From Propionispira arboris (GTDB taxonomy: Bacteria; Bacillota; Negativicutes; Selenomonadales; Selenomonadaceae): DNA of 64,000 nucleotides. Below, piece by piece: positions 53,419 to 61,620 of the stretch. The stretch lies in the NCBI RefSeq assembly GCF_900109225.1, contig NZ_FNZK01000006.1:1-64000 (forward strand), given 5' to 3'. The notes under the pieces were generated by a model, which ran no database searches, was not told the origin of the DNA, and saw only the letters and a list, made by a program, of their open reading frames with translations. The position numbers and the translations under genes are program-made. Position 1 is the first letter of the stretch, and each line of letters begins with the position of its first letter.

Positions 53419-54387
53419 ATGTATACAAATATAACAGGTATCGGTGCTTATGTTCCCCAAAAAATTTTAACCAATGGTGATCTTGAAAACATGATTGATA
53501 CATCGAACGAATGGATTCTTCAACGTACTGGTGTACAAGAACGACATATTGCTGCTGAAAATGAATTTTCGAGTGATCTCGCAATTAAAGCAGTCAAAAA
53601 TCTTTTAAGCAATCCCGTGCTATCAATCGATGATGTCGACATGGTTATTGTAACGACTTTCACTGCTGATCACCTGACGCCTAGTGTTGCCGCCCTTGTC
53701 CAAGGACACTTTGCAATTAAAAATGCTGGCACAATGGATTTAAACGCTGCTTGTACCGGGTTTACGTATGGTCTGTGTGTAGCTGATTCTTTGTTAACCG
53801 CTGGGCATAGCAAAAAAATACTATTAATTGCCGCTGAAACAACATCAAAAATTCTCGACTATACCGAACGTGGCAGCTGTATCCTATTTGGTGATGCGGC
53901 TGTTGCTGTACTAATGGAAAAAAATTCATCGCATCAGAAAATTCTACAATCTTATTTTACATCAGATGGAAATTTAGCCCCGCTTGTCGCCTGTAGCAAT
54001 TTAGCGCCAACGGTAAATGATAAACCTTTTGAAAAAGAACATATTTTCCAGCAAGAAGGACCTCTCTTATATGAATATGTAATTAAAAATATTCCTACTG
54101 GCGTTCAAACTTTATTAGATAAAAATGATATGTTACTCCAGCAAATTGATTGGTTCATCCCCCACAGTGCCAATTTGCGTATGATAAAAAGTATGTGCAC
54201 AAAACTGAATTTCCCCTTCGAAAAGACTTTAATCAGTAATGATTTTTATGGCAATACATCTTCCGCATCCATTCCATTAGCTATTTGGTTAGGTCAGCAA
54301 AATTTAAAAGTCAAAAAAGGGGATGTTTTACTTCTGTACGGCTTTGGTGCCGGATTAACACACGGTGGAATCATCATAAAATGGTAA
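53419..54387 (+). CDS. fabH: 3-oxoacyl-ACP synthase III (FabH)
   Basis: 322 residues, thiolase fold. Catalytic triad: Cys112 in NAACTGF, His249 in IPHSANLRM and Asn279 in GNTSSAS. The His-context is PHS where PHQ is common. It condenses acetyl-CoA (or a branched primer) with malonyl-ACP to start fatty acid synthesis. The gene stands alone, not in a fab cluster, so it may be a second FabH with other primer preference. A FapR-type operator is directly upstream. GAAGGT precedes the ATG. Confidence 0.92.
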   Translation: MYTNITGIGAYVPQKILTNGDLENMIDTSNEWILQRTGVQERHIAAENEFSSDLAIKAVKNLLSNPVLSIDDVDMVIVTTFTADHLTPSVAALVQGHFAIKNAGTMDLNAACTGFTYGLCVADSLLTAGHSKKILLIAAETTSKILDYTERGSCILFGDAAVAVLMEKNSSHQKILQSYFTSDGNLAPLVACSNLAPTVNDKPFEKEHIFQQEGPLLYEYVIKNIPTGVQTLLDKNDMLLQQIDWFIPHSANLRMIKSMCTKLNFPFEKTLISNDFYGNTSSASIPLAIWLGQQNLKVKKGDVLLLYGFGAGLTHGGIIIKW

Positions 54388-54420
54388 TACAACTTATAAT
54401 AGCTCGATAAATATTAGCAA

Positions 54421-54448
54421 AAAAAGCACTCTCTTGCGAGTGCTTTTT
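54421..54448 (+). terminator. intrinsic terminator of fabH
   Basis: AAAAAGCACTC / GAGTGCTTTTT stem-loop with a 6-base loop. Confidence 0.9.
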
Positions 54449-54451
54449 CTC

Positions 54452-54546
54452 TATATAAGTTGCATTAAATATTCTATATGGCAATCATCAGAAATTGGGT
54501 ATAGAGTTGAGTGGTCTTACGGAGAAAGAAAATGATGCCCTATATA
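54452..54546 (+). repeat. palindromic repeat, copy R5 (left half only)
   Basis: TATATAAGTTGCATTAAATA, then TTCTATATGGCAATCATCAG, AAATTGGGTATAGAGTTGAG, and a last GATGCCCTATAT, after which the MCP stop codon follows immediately. The right half (including GATGTAATTTCTTTAATGC) is absent. Confidence 0.75.
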
Positions 54547-56268
54547 TTAAATTGTAAATTTTTGAATTTCATTTTGGAGATCGGCTGCCAATTTCGATAA
54601 GTGAGTGCTTGCCGCAGCAATTTCTTGCATGGATGCTGATTGTTCTTCCGTGGCCGCGGAAACCGTTTCTGTTTCTTCGGAGATTTTACTGCTTTGTTCT
54701 TTAATATTTTCCGCCGACTTTACAACATCCTCTGTTCCCGCACTGAGTTCTTCAGCAGCAGCTGAAATACTAGTAATTTCTTCGGTAATCCCCTTAATCA
54801 TCATAACAATTTCATTAAATGTTCTTCCTGCAATATCAACAAGTTCCGCACCGCTTGCAACTTCTCTTTTACTTTCTTTCATAAAAGTAACCGCTGTTTG
54901 TGTTCTTGTCTGCACATCCTTTATAAGAACTTGAATATCCTTTGATGCGCTTGCAGACTGTTCCGATAATTTTCGAACTTCTTCTGCCACAACGGCGAAT
55001 CCTCTGCCATGTTCACCTGCTCTTGCTGCTTCGATCGCAGCATTTAAGGCAAGCAGGTTGGTTTGATCGGCAATATTTGAAATCAATGTTACCATTGTAT
55101 TAATGTCTTTTGATTTTGCTTCTAACTCATCAATGACATCCGCCGTATCCTCTGTCCGTTTATTAATTGCCCCCATCTGCGCTATTGTTTTTTCAATAGC
55201 TTTTCCCCCTTCATAAGCAGATGTAGTCGTTGACTCCGCCGTTTTCGCAACGCCAGTTGTATTTTGCGTAACCTGATGGATACCCTTTGCCATTTCTTCC
55301 ACAATATGATTTGTTGCTACCGCAATTTCTAATTCTCGATTCGCACCAGCTGCGACTTCGGTAATAGAGACAGCTATCTGCTGTGACGCTTGTGCCGACT
55401 GTTCTGCACTTGCCGTTAATTGCTCCGAAGCTGCCGCTACCTGCTCCGAAGTATTAAGTAATTGTTTTATTAACGAGCGAATATTTTGATTCATCTGATT
55501 CATAGATTTGGATAAAACACCAAATTCACTTTTATCCAGCAAACGATGAGCATCAACATCATTCGAAAAATTCCCGGTTGCTACCTGTCCTAAAAATGCC
55601 ACAGATTCTTGTAATCGTGCATTAATCTGGCGAATAATAAGTAATCCTATCCCGATACCTAAAATTAACGCAATCAATGTAATCACCAAAGCAAGCATCG
55701 TTGATTTTTCTAAATCTTCTTTGGCTTGCATACTCATTTCATCCGCTTTTTTATGACTACTTTCTGATATAGAAATTAAATTTTTTGCAACATCATTGGA
55801 GATTCCTTCCATCTGTGTTCGAAAAATCTGATACGCTTCTTGATTTTTATTTTTCACAGCTAAATCTATTACCGCTCCACTTGCCCCATCGAATTTAGCC
55901 AGCAGACCTTTAAACCCTTCCAATCCCGCTTTTTCATTTTCATCTAAGGAAAGTTTTGCATAGGCATCATTATTTTTATCAATTCCTGCTCTTAAGTCCT
56001 TAATTTCACCGGTTAATCGCATATTTTCACGCTCATCCGTTGTAAGAAGTAAAGCAAAAATATCAGCCTGTATCCGCCTGATATCCAAACGACTTTCATA
56101 CGCTAAATTGGACTTTTCAACGTTGATTTTATACAAAACCTCCATGTTATTACTGCTCTGTTTTAAATTAACATACCCTAGTCCTCCAATAACAATAATT
56201 GCCACACTAAAAACAGTAATCAAGACATACAACTTCTGACTTACTTTTAAATTACTAAACCAGCTCAT
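54547..56268 (-). CDS. methyl-accepting chemotaxis protein
   Basis: 573 residues. TM1 at about 10-30, a periplasmic four-helix-bundle sensor (4HB_MCP, about 31-185), TM2 at about 190-212, HAMP 213-265, then a signalling coiled coil. The hairpin tip has the conserved [38 protein letters not shown] (given in pieces: [37 protein letters not shown]) near residues 395-435. It relays a signal from the periplasm to CheA/CheW, so the cell is probably motile. No chemotaxis genes are adjacent. A repeat element ends exactly at its stop codon. Confidence 0.93.
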   Translation of the reverse strand: MSWFSNLKVSQKLYVLITVFSVAIIVIGGLGYVNLKQSSNNMEVLYKINVEKSNLAYESRLDIRRIQADIFALLLTTDERENMRLTGEIKDLRAGIDKNNDAYAKLSLDENEKAGLEGFKGLLAKFDGASGAVIDLAVKNKNQEAYQIFRTQMEGISNDVAKNLISISESSHKKADEMSMQAKEDLEKSTMLALVITLIALILGIGIGLLIIRQINARLQESVAFLGQVATGNFSNDVDAHRLLDKSEFGVLSKSMNQMNQNIRSLIKQLLNTSEQVAAASEQLTASAEQSAQASQQIAVSITEVAAGANRELEIAVATNHIVEEMAKGIHQVTQNTTGVAKTAESTTTSAYEGGKAIEKTIAQMGAINKRTEDTADVIDELEAKSKDINTMVTLISNIADQTNLLALNAAIEAARAGEHGRGFAVVAEEVRKLSEQSASASKDIQVLIKDVQTRTQTAVTFMKESKREVASGAELVDIAGRTFNEIVMMIKGITEEITSISAAAEELSAGTEDVVKSAENIKEQSSKISEETETVSAATEEQSASMQEIAAASTHLSKLAADLQNEIQKFTI

Positions 56269-56469
56269 TTCGTATTCCTCCTACTTGTTTTTATTACTTA
56301 ATTCTATAAATATATTTCTCTATTTGAATATAAATACCTCTATAAAAACAGAATATTTGGCACTATTTTATCAGTATATGAAATGTTGTGACCCCTATCC
56401 GGAAGAAAACTCTATTTGATAATTCTATTTATCACTCCCAAAACATATAATATACGTATGGATTAAAAT

Positions 56470-56493
56470 AAAAGCACCCCGAAAGGTGCTTTT
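56470..56493. terminator. intrinsic terminator of the VOC gene
   Basis: AAAAGCACC / GGTGCTTTT stem with a 6-base loop. Confidence 0.8.
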
Positions 56494-56506
56494 TATTCCA
56501 TATAAA

Positions 56507-56878
56507 TCATTCTTTAGCACAAAAACAAAATGGATGCCCAGCAGGATCCAGCATCGTTACAAAATGGTCTCCACCAAACTGCGATTTTGCTTTAACAGCC
56601 CCTAATGTTTCTGCTTTTTGAACTGCAACAGCTACATCCTCGACTTGAAAATCAAAATGCATTTGTTTTTGTTGCTTATTTAATTGGTCAGGCCAAATAG
56701 GCGAAACATATTCTTCGTCCTCTATAAATAAAAACACCAATCCATTTTCGTTTCGCACTGCTGGATGTCCATACATTTCACGTTTTTCCCACCCAAGCAG
56801 TTGTTTATAAAATCGGCACAACTTTTGTTCATCATTGCAATCTACAACTATGTTTCCAAAACAAATATCCTGATCCAT
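56507..56878 (-). CDS. VOC-superfamily (glyoxalase/bleomycin-resistance-like) protein
   Basis: 123 residues, single VOC fold. FGNIVVDCNDEQKLCRFYKQLLGWE opens the first beta-alpha-beta unit; MHFDFQVEDVAVAVQKAETLGA begins the second and MLDPAGHPFCF ends it. The ATG at 56878 has AAAGGAG upstream; the long frame above it is a chance extension. The family includes lyases, dioxygenases and antibiotic-binding proteins; metal ligands are not clear enough to assign one. Confidence 0.85.
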   Translation of the reverse strand: MDQDICFGNIVVDCNDEQKLCRFYKQLLGWEKREMYGHPAVRNENGLVFLFIEDEEYVSPIWPDQLNKQQKQMHFDFQVEDVAVAVQKAETLGAVKAKSQFGGDHFVTMLDPAGHPFCFCAKE

Positions 56879-57073
56879 CACACTTATGCTCCTTTGTTTA
56901 ATCACTTTGTTTTTAAATGTTCGCCAAAATAAATATAAATCCTGCCAGCATTCATTTGACTTATACTTTCGAACAAAGCTGTAGAAACAAATCATTAAAA
57001 TTGCAGGACTTGTATTTAATTTGTCGAATTTTTCTCTAAAATGATTCACAATATACTTTAGGGGGATTCAATT

Positions 57074-57472
57074 ATGGCTATTATTACATGGAATGATGAA
57101 TTTAGTGTTGGCATCCCTAAATTCGATGAAGAACACAAGAAATTGGTTACTATGATAAATAATCTTCATGCTGCAATGAAAGAAGGTCGTGGAAAAGATA
57201 CAATGGAAGAATTACTTCTAAGTCTAACCAAATATGTAAACACTCATTTTTCTCATGAAGAAACGTTAATGGCCAAATACAACTATCCTAATTATGAAAA
57301 GCACAAAAAAATACATGATGATTTCAAAGTGAAAGTAATGGAATACAAATGCTTATATGATAAAAACCTCTTGCCTGCCAATCAGTTGCTTACGGTTCTT
57401 CGTGATTGGTTACTTAAACATATTTGTGATACGGATCGTGATTATGGTCCATTTTTAGAAAAACATATGTAA
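57074..57472 (+). CDS. bacteriohemerythrin
   Basis: 132 residues, four-helix bundle. The di-iron ligands are all in place: His21 (EEHKKL), His58 and Glu62 (THFSHEE), His77 and His81 (HKKIH), His116 and Asp121 (KHICDTDRD). It binds O2 reversibly and may serve as an oxygen scavenger or sensor in an anaerobe. GGGGG precedes the ATG. It is the last recognisable chromosomal gene before the phage-like block. Confidence 0.95.
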   Translation: MAIITWNDEFSVGIPKFDEEHKKLVTMINNLHAAMKEGRGKDTMEELLLSLTKYVNTHFSHEETLMAKYNYPNYEKHKKIHDDFKVKVMEYKCLYDKNLLPANQLLTVLRDWLLKHICDTDRDYGPFLEKHM

Positions 57473-57494
57473 AAATCATATTTTTTATAAAACA

Positions 57495-57530
57495 AAAAAG
57501 CCCCAAGAACACTGGGTTCTTGGGGCTTTT
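57495..57530 (+). terminator. intrinsic terminator of bacteriohemerythrin gene
   Basis: AAAAGCCCCAAGAAC / GTTCTTGGGGCTTTT, 15-bp perfect stem, 5-base loop. Confidence 0.92.
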
Positions 57531-57730
57531 AAATTCATTAATATTAACGTTTCGAGAACTGAGAAGCCTTTATTTAAATGGTTCATAAGGCTTTTTGTTA
57601 GTTACGAGGCATTTACCGAAATGGCATCATTTAGTTTTAGACGTTCCAAATTAATTGATGAATTAACGATTTCAATGTCGAAATTTATATATTTGCATCC
57701 TATTAAGTATATAAATTTTTACGGCAAAAT

Positions 57731-57783
57731 AAAAAAGCCCCGGATCCTTAGAACATTTCTATTCCTTGAATTCGGGGCTTTAT
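57731..57783. terminator. second GCCCC-type hairpin in the chromosome-phage junction
   Basis: AAGCCCCG (57735-57742) pairs with CGGGGCTT (57773-57780) across a 30-base loop, with A/T runs on both sides. It shares the AAAAAAGCCCC start with the hairpin at 57495. The intervening 57531-57730 has no gene I can support; this stretch is where the phage-like element probably ends, but I see no attachment site. Confidence 0.6.
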
Positions 57784-57843
57784 CTCAATCCTGTATATCT
57801 TTTGGTGCATAGCTAACAGTATGCGGGATTTTTTTATACAAAT

Positions 57844-57879
57844 AAACAGGACTACCTCCAATTAGAAATAGTCCCGTTT
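57844..57879 (-). terminator. intrinsic terminator of the phage-like block
   Basis: AAACGGGACTA / TAGTCCTGTTT on the minus strand, 14-base loop, then TATTTG. Lies 18 bases after the stop of the last phage-like gene. Confidence 0.7.
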
Positions 57880-57896
57880 GCTAAAGTTATTTACTT

Positions 57897-58526
57897 TTAA
57901 ATGACTTCAAAACTGATGATTTTTTCGAAAGCCACATATTCCGTACTCGCCTGTGTACCAATTTTTTTACCAAGGCCGTAAGCATGTGTATCCGTATTGG
58001 CATGGCCGTTGTACCATTTCACAAATGCTGATATTTCATCTGATGAAAGCTGGTAATCATGATCACTTGAATCGATTAAGGTAACACGTAAAAGTTTTTT
58101 ATCATCAGTTATATCATGTGGTAAAATATCACCTGTTTCATCAATATCAATTGCTTGAAAAGTATAATTTGCCGTACTATCCATATCTTCAATAACAACA
58201 TAATGTTCCTTATTACTTAAATTTTGTATATCACATGCTAAAATATATGATGTTCTGTCTGAACTTGTTTTTTCTGAGAAGTTCACTGTCTTTGTTCCAT
58301 CAATATAAACATCAACTGAACCACTATGATTCGGATGTCCCTGGATTAAAATTCTTAATTTAGTTCCTACAAATTTAAATTTAATTTTGCCATCTATTGC
58401 CCAAATAATATCATAGTTACTATCTAGAATCCATGTACCATCTGTATAAGTAAATCTCGAGTCAGAACACTTATATCTTTTCCACCCGGCTTCAGGCGCT
58501 GTTAATATGTCTCCTACTGTTGCCAT
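57897..58526 (-). CDS. phage-associated surface-type protein with shared C-terminal module
   Basis: 209 residues. N-terminal half (about 1-130) is beta-rich: GWKRYKCSDSRFTYTDGTWI, KLRILIQGHPNHSGSVDVYI and YVVIEDMDSTANYTFQAIDID resemble carbohydrate-binding or SGNH-associated jelly-roll domains. From about 143 to the end (LLRVTLIDSSDHDYQLSSDEI ... FEKIISFEVI) is a 65-residue module shared with the next gene upstream. The ATG at 58526 has GGAGG eight bases upstream. Last gene of the phage block; likely a tail fibre accessory or a cargo (morphon) protein. Confidence 0.65.
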   Translation of the reverse strand: MATVGDILTAPEAGWKRYKCSDSRFTYTDGTWILDSNYDIIWAIDGKIKFKFVGTKLRILIQGHPNHSGSVDVYIDGTKTVNFSEKTSSDRTSYILACDIQNLSNKEHYVVIEDMDSTANYTFQAIDIDETGDILPHDITDDKKLLRVTLIDSSDHDYQLSSDEISAFVKWYNGHANTDTHAYGLGKKIGTQASTEYVAFEKIISFEVI

Positions 58527-58547
58527 TTTCCATTCCTCCAAATATTT

Positions 58548-59399
58548 TTATTTACCTACTGTTAATACTTCAAAGCTGATAATTTTTTCAAAAAATAAAT
58601 ATTCTTTGCTTGTCTGCTCACCAATAATCTTGTCAAACACATAATATGCCGTGCCTGTGTCAACTGTTCGATTACACCATGTAACAAAACTAGTAATTTC
58701 ATCATCAGAACATTGATATTCACGTTCGCTGGAATCATTCAGCGTAATCCGTAATAAATTATTAGTTTTAATGGGCACAGGATCAAAGTTTTCTGTCCAC
58801 CGAGCAATATTAGAAATTCTAAATTCATCAATATAACCTGGGAAGAAAGAGTTATCAGCCACATCATATCCAATTGTTATATTTGCTGATGGAGCTAATA
58901 TTGATAATGGACTTGTCGCAGTAGAAGTTAAAACCCCGTTTTTAAACCCGTAAAACGTATTACCATTTCTTACTATAGCATAATGGTTTAATTGATTTAA
59001 ATTTTGTGTACCAAGATTAAATCCATTTAATATATCCCAAGAAGAGCCATTTGATGTCAAGCATACATAGTTTGGTCCCCCATCGAGCGATGCTTGTCCG
59101 ACAACAAAAGGTGGATATTTTCCTTGCATAACAGATAAAACTCGTGATGTTTTATCAAAGCTTGTTCTATACTCCCACCAATCAATTGTAAAATCACCAG
59201 AACCAAAATTAAAATCGGTAGAATTTGGGGTTGTTAAATAGCTACTACTGCCATCCAAATATAAACTTTTTCCACCAAACTTACTTTGTACTGACGATAT
59301 GGCCGAGCTACCATTAGCCGTCCAAACTTTTCCCGTTTCATCTTTAAAACTATCATCAAAATGTAATAATGATACTGTATTTGTGTCAACTTGATACAT
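58548..59399 (-). CDS. LamG/concanavalin-like phage tail-associated protein with shared C-terminal module
   Basis: 283 residues. Residues about 8-205 form a LamG-type jelly roll (VSLLHFDDSFKDETGKVW, FGGKSLYLDGSSSYLT, FTIDWWEYRT, GYIDEFRISNIARW), as in many phage receptor-binding or tail-fibre proteins. The C-terminal module begins LLRITLNDSSEREYQCSDDEI and ends FEKIISFEVL. The ATG at 59399 has GGAGGA upstream; the longer frame is without a site. It sits 21 bases before the paralogous-tailed gene. Binding of cell-surface glycan is a plausible role. Confidence 0.75.
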   Translation of the reverse strand: MYQVDTNTVSLLHFDDSFKDETGKVWTANGSSAISSVQSKFGGKSLYLDGSSSYLTTPNSTDFNFGSGDFTIDWWEYRTSFDKTSRVLSVMQGKYPPFVVGQASLDGGPNYVCLTSNGSSWDILNGFNLGTQNLNQLNHYAIVRNGNTFYGFKNGVLTSTATSPLSILAPSANITIGYDVADNSFFPGYIDEFRISNIARWTENFDPVPIKTNNLLRITLNDSSEREYQCSDDEITSFVTWCNRTVDTGTAYYVFDKIIGEQTSKEYLFFEKIISFEVLTVGK

Positions 59400-59688
59400 A
59401 ATTATTTCCTCCAAATATTTTTTATTTTCACGTATATTTTTTAAACTAATATTTTTCATAAGGTCAATATAATTAAGAAACTCTACCTTCATTTTGTTTT
59501 TCCTGTATCTTGACCTTCAACTTATATTTTTAAAACTCTTCGAACACTATTTATAAACAAAATGCTGGCCAGCGTTGTTTATAAGGTCATCCATAAGCAT
59601 GCATTCTTATCTTTACCAAAAATAGTATTCATTTCTATGTTTAGTATCGAACACATGTTCTATTATAACACCTTTATAGAAATAAAAA

Positions 59689-59726
59689 AAGCGGTAGACA
59701 CTACATTTCCATAGTATCTACCGCTT
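59689..59726 (-). terminator. intrinsic terminator after the lysis genes
   Basis: AAGCGGTAGA / TCTACCGCTT with inner TACT/AGTG pairing; seven T residues follow on the minus strand. It separates the lysis genes from the two surface-type genes; 59400-59688 holds no gene I can support. Confidence 0.88.
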
Positions 59727-59742
59727 AAATTTAATAAATATT

Positions 59743-60237
59743 TTATTTTGCTACAACATACCCCAAAGATACTGCCGCTATAGCTTCCCAGATATTTTTT
59801 TGTGTTTTTAGCTTACTCTGCAGCTTTTCCTGCTCCTGCTCGTATTTCTTGAAGGATTGATTCGCATTCTGTAATTCTTGATTGGCTATCTGCAAGGATT
59901 GCTGCGCTGCTGCTGTTTGAACTTTGAGCGTCGCTAACTGCGTTTGCAATGTTTGTATTTGATTCTGCGATTCGGTCAGCTGTTGTTTGAGCAGCTCGAT
60001 TTGACTGGTCAAGATTGACGACTGTTCGCTCGCTGTCGTCAAGTTCTGACTGGACTGACTTAATAGCGTCTTCAGCTTTTCGTTGTTGCTCTGCAGCTGT
60101 ATCAAGTTGTTCTGTAACGTCATTAGTTGTTGCTCTGTTATTTGGTACGTCTCGGAACAAAAACCAACCGAGGGCGATAAGAATAATGGCAGCAAGAATA
60201 TAGCCACCGATACGTATATAAGTTTTAGTTTGTTCAT
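59743..60237 (-). CDS. exported coiled-coil protein, spanin-like (frame 2 of an overlapping pair)
   Basis: 164 residues. A signal peptide (hydrophobic 5-20) leads to Cys27 (SVGFCSET), which is not a canonical lipobox because Phe precedes it. Residues about 33-142 are a nearly uninterrupted coiled coil with regular Leu/Ile heptads (QQLMTLQNNLIQLQSNNEKL and similar). The end is a short hydrophobic segment (NIWEAIAAVSLGYVVAK). An exported N-terminus, long coiled coil and hydrophobic tail are what a spanin that bridges inner and outer membranes would have. It overlaps the next gene over 425 bases in another frame. ATG at 60237 shares its ribosome site with that gene. Confidence 0.65.
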   Translation of the reverse strand: MNKLKLIYVSVAIFLLPLFLSPSVGFCSETYQITEQQLMTLQNNLIQLQSNNEKLKTLLSQSSQNLTTASEQSSILTSQIELLKQQLTESQNQIQTLQTQLATLKVQTAAAQQSLQIANQELQNANQSFKKYEQEQEKLQSKLKTQKNIWEAIAAVSLGYVVAK

Positions 60238-60241
60238 TCAA
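59813..60241 (-). CDS. membrane-anchored coiled-coil protein, Rz (i-spanin)-like (frame 1 of an overlapping pair)
   Basis: About 142 residues from a TTG at 60241 (AAGGGG eight bases upstream; a GTG at 60250 lies inside that site). N-terminal membrane anchor of about 20 residues (YIRIGGYILAAIILIALGWF) followed by a polar, Ala/Gln/Ser-rich coiled coil (EQQRKAEDAIKSVQSELDD, DRIAESNTNIANAVSDAQ) and the ending EIRAGAGKAAE. This is the topology of Rz inner-membrane spanins. It is read in a different frame from the exported coiled-coil gene starting four bases later. Which of the two is translated, or both, needs experiment, but both look like protein. Confidence 0.65.
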   Translation of the reverse strand: MNEQTKTYIRIGGYILAAIILIALGWFLFRDVPNNRATTNDVTEQLDTAAEQQRKAEDAIKSVQSELDDSERTVVNLDQSNRAAQTTADRIAESNTNIANAVSDAQSSNSSSAAILADSQSRITECESILQEIRAGAGKAAE

Positions 60242-60279
60242 TTTTTCCACCCCTTAAAATAATTTGTACAAAGTCAATA

Positions 60280-60891
60280 TTACTCAGCCTTAGCATTTTC
60301 TTCATATACAGGCACACCATATGCCGATAAATCTAATCCAGTAACATAATCAAATGTATTATCTGCTCTATTTGCATATCCGACAGCATACTCTCCACAA
60401 CTTGCAGCTGATGCATACTGTTCGTGGAACAAATCCCGTACTGTTGCCAACGACCTAAGATCATAGCCACGGTCTTGCCGACGCTGCAAAAACCTCGACA
60501 CTATATAATGACTGGTAGGGCACCAAATGCCGGCATAAATCGTGCAACGACTATCATCAAGCGTTTCAACCTCCTGCAATGTATCCACATAAGTTGCAGT
60601 GTCTTCTGCTAGTAAAGCAATTTGCGCCTCTTGGCCTTCCGGTGAATCAAGTAACTGCGCCAACGAGTCAAGTTCTCCAGCTGCCTCGATATCGCTATAA
60701 GTTCGACCCGTATAATAATCGCCGCCTGGTATCGAAGATAGTAACGACTCTGCTCTGCCGCCTTCCCATTGCGAACAACCTATACTTGGATAATCACCGG
60801 CTGTGCTGCATGACACCGCATTAAATCCACCTTCAACGCCAGTATTTACAAGCCCTTTTGCTATTTCTCTAGCTAATTCTTCTTTTGTCAT
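60280..60891 (-). CDS. putative phage endolysin (lysozyme/transglycosylase-like)
   Basis: 203 residues, no signal peptide. VNTGVEGGFNAVS with Glu20 and GDYPSIGCSQWEGGRAESLL near 33-52 resemble the catalytic E...S-I-G-x-x-Q-W pattern of lysozyme-like phage hydrolases. The rest (about 90-170) is helical. Its place between small membrane proteins and the spanin-like pair supports a role in peptidoglycan degradation. The family was not identified with certainty; a structural or tail-tip protein is the alternative. GGGGAAA precedes the ATG. Confidence 0.6.
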   Translation of the reverse strand: MTKEELAREIAKGLVNTGVEGGFNAVSCSTAGDYPSIGCSQWEGGRAESLLSSIPGGDYYTGRTYSDIEAAGELDSLAQLLDSPEGQEAQIALLAEDTATYVDTLQEVETLDDSRCTIYAGIWCPTSHYIVSRFLQRRQDRGYDLRSLATVRDLFHEQYASAASCGEYAVGYANRADNTFDYVTGLDLSAYGVPVYEENAKAE

Positions 60892-60919
60892 TTTTCATTT
60901 CCCCATTTCATCTCTTATT

Positions 60920-61123
60920 TTAAATTGATAAATCTTCTGGATACGCATACCGATCGCCCTCATGCGAATCGATATGCAGCACATGCCCATCAAAACTCAC
61001 AAATCCCTCGAAGGAATTTTTTAAGCTTTCATTTGGGCAACTGCTTTCTTGAAAGATTGCCCGAATTTTATTGCGCTCTGTTTCTGTGAGCGGCTTACCG
61101 CCTTTAATTACTGTGATTATCAT
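60920..61123 (-). CDS. small phage protein of unknown function
   Basis: 67 residues: MIITVIKGGKPLTETERNK, a helix, then GFVSFDGHVLHIDSHEGDRYAYPEDL. Soluble and acidic. It overlaps the end of the holin-like gene by 20 bases and precedes the endolysin candidate by 28 bases, so it is part of the lysis unit. I do not recognise the family. GGTGAT lies upstream of the ATG. Confidence 0.65.
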   Translation of the reverse strand: MIITVIKGGKPLTETERNKIRAIFQESSCPNESLKNSFEGFVSFDGHVLHIDSHEGDRYAYPEDLSI

Positions 61124-61286
61124 TTATATCACCGCCTCTCTTTTCTGCTTTACCGCCCATATATCCGACAAGACCGGATGCAATGGACATCGCCAGCTCA
61201 TTCATTCCTAAAAAAATCGCCGCAATCAGCGCTGCAACCAGCCCGATTCCGACGATTTTTTCTGTATTCAGTTTTTCACCCACCAC
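61104..61286 (-). CDS. small holin-like membrane protein
   Basis: 60 residues. One or two hydrophobic segments (IVGIGLVAALIAAIFLG and AMSIASGLVGYMGG) and a charged tail (KAEKRGGDINDNHSN). Size, topology and position just before the lysis enzyme fit a holin. The start is a GTG at 61286 after GGGAGG. Similar short proteins in Firmicute prophages are annotated as holin only by analogy. Confidence 0.6.
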   Translation of the reverse strand: MVGEKLNTEKIVGIGLVAALIAAIFLGMNELAMSIASGLVGYMGGKAEKRGGDINDNHSN

Positions 61287-61299
61287 ACATCACCTCCCT

Positions 61300-61593
61300 T
61301 CATGGCTCTTGCTGCGGTAATTGTAAAAACTTATGATATATCTCTGTAATGGCTCCATTCCCATCTAAAGCATGATATGCATTATACATAATAGTTACGT
61401 TATCCACCGCATAAAAAGGCGCCCATCCTTTCTCACAATAATGATTATAATTTTGCAAGATACGGTCTCTTAGGATTGCTCTTACCCCATCTCGTATTGC
61501 TACCTGTTTTTTAAATTCCATCATCAATCTTGCTGATGCAAGCGAAAACATGCCTGTTACCGCCCAAAAGATTACACTCTCCCAAAATGTCAT
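61300..61593 (-). CDS. phage membrane protein, holin/antiholin-like
   Basis: 97 residues. N-terminal membrane segment (VIFWAVTGMFSLASARLM), then a soluble part RDGVRAILRDRILQNYNHYCEKGW and YNAYHALDGNGAITEIYHKFLQLP. This arrangement recurs in Firmicute phages next to lysis genes (LRDR...GW...YxALxGNG...LP). It is 13 bases before the holin-like gene and may act in the same step. Confidence 0.65.
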   Translation of the reverse strand: MTFWESVIFWAVTGMFSLASARLMMEFKKQVAIRDGVRAILRDRILQNYNHYCEKGWAPFYAVDNVTIMYNAYHALDGNGAITEIYHKFLQLPQQEP

Positions 61594-61620
61594 TCACATC
61601 ATCTCTTTTCATTTTATTTT

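Noticed and set aside
57621-57812. 63-codon plus-strand ORF in the chromosome-phage junction
   Set aside because: It runs through a terminator-like hairpin, has no clear ribosome site and no recognisable domain.
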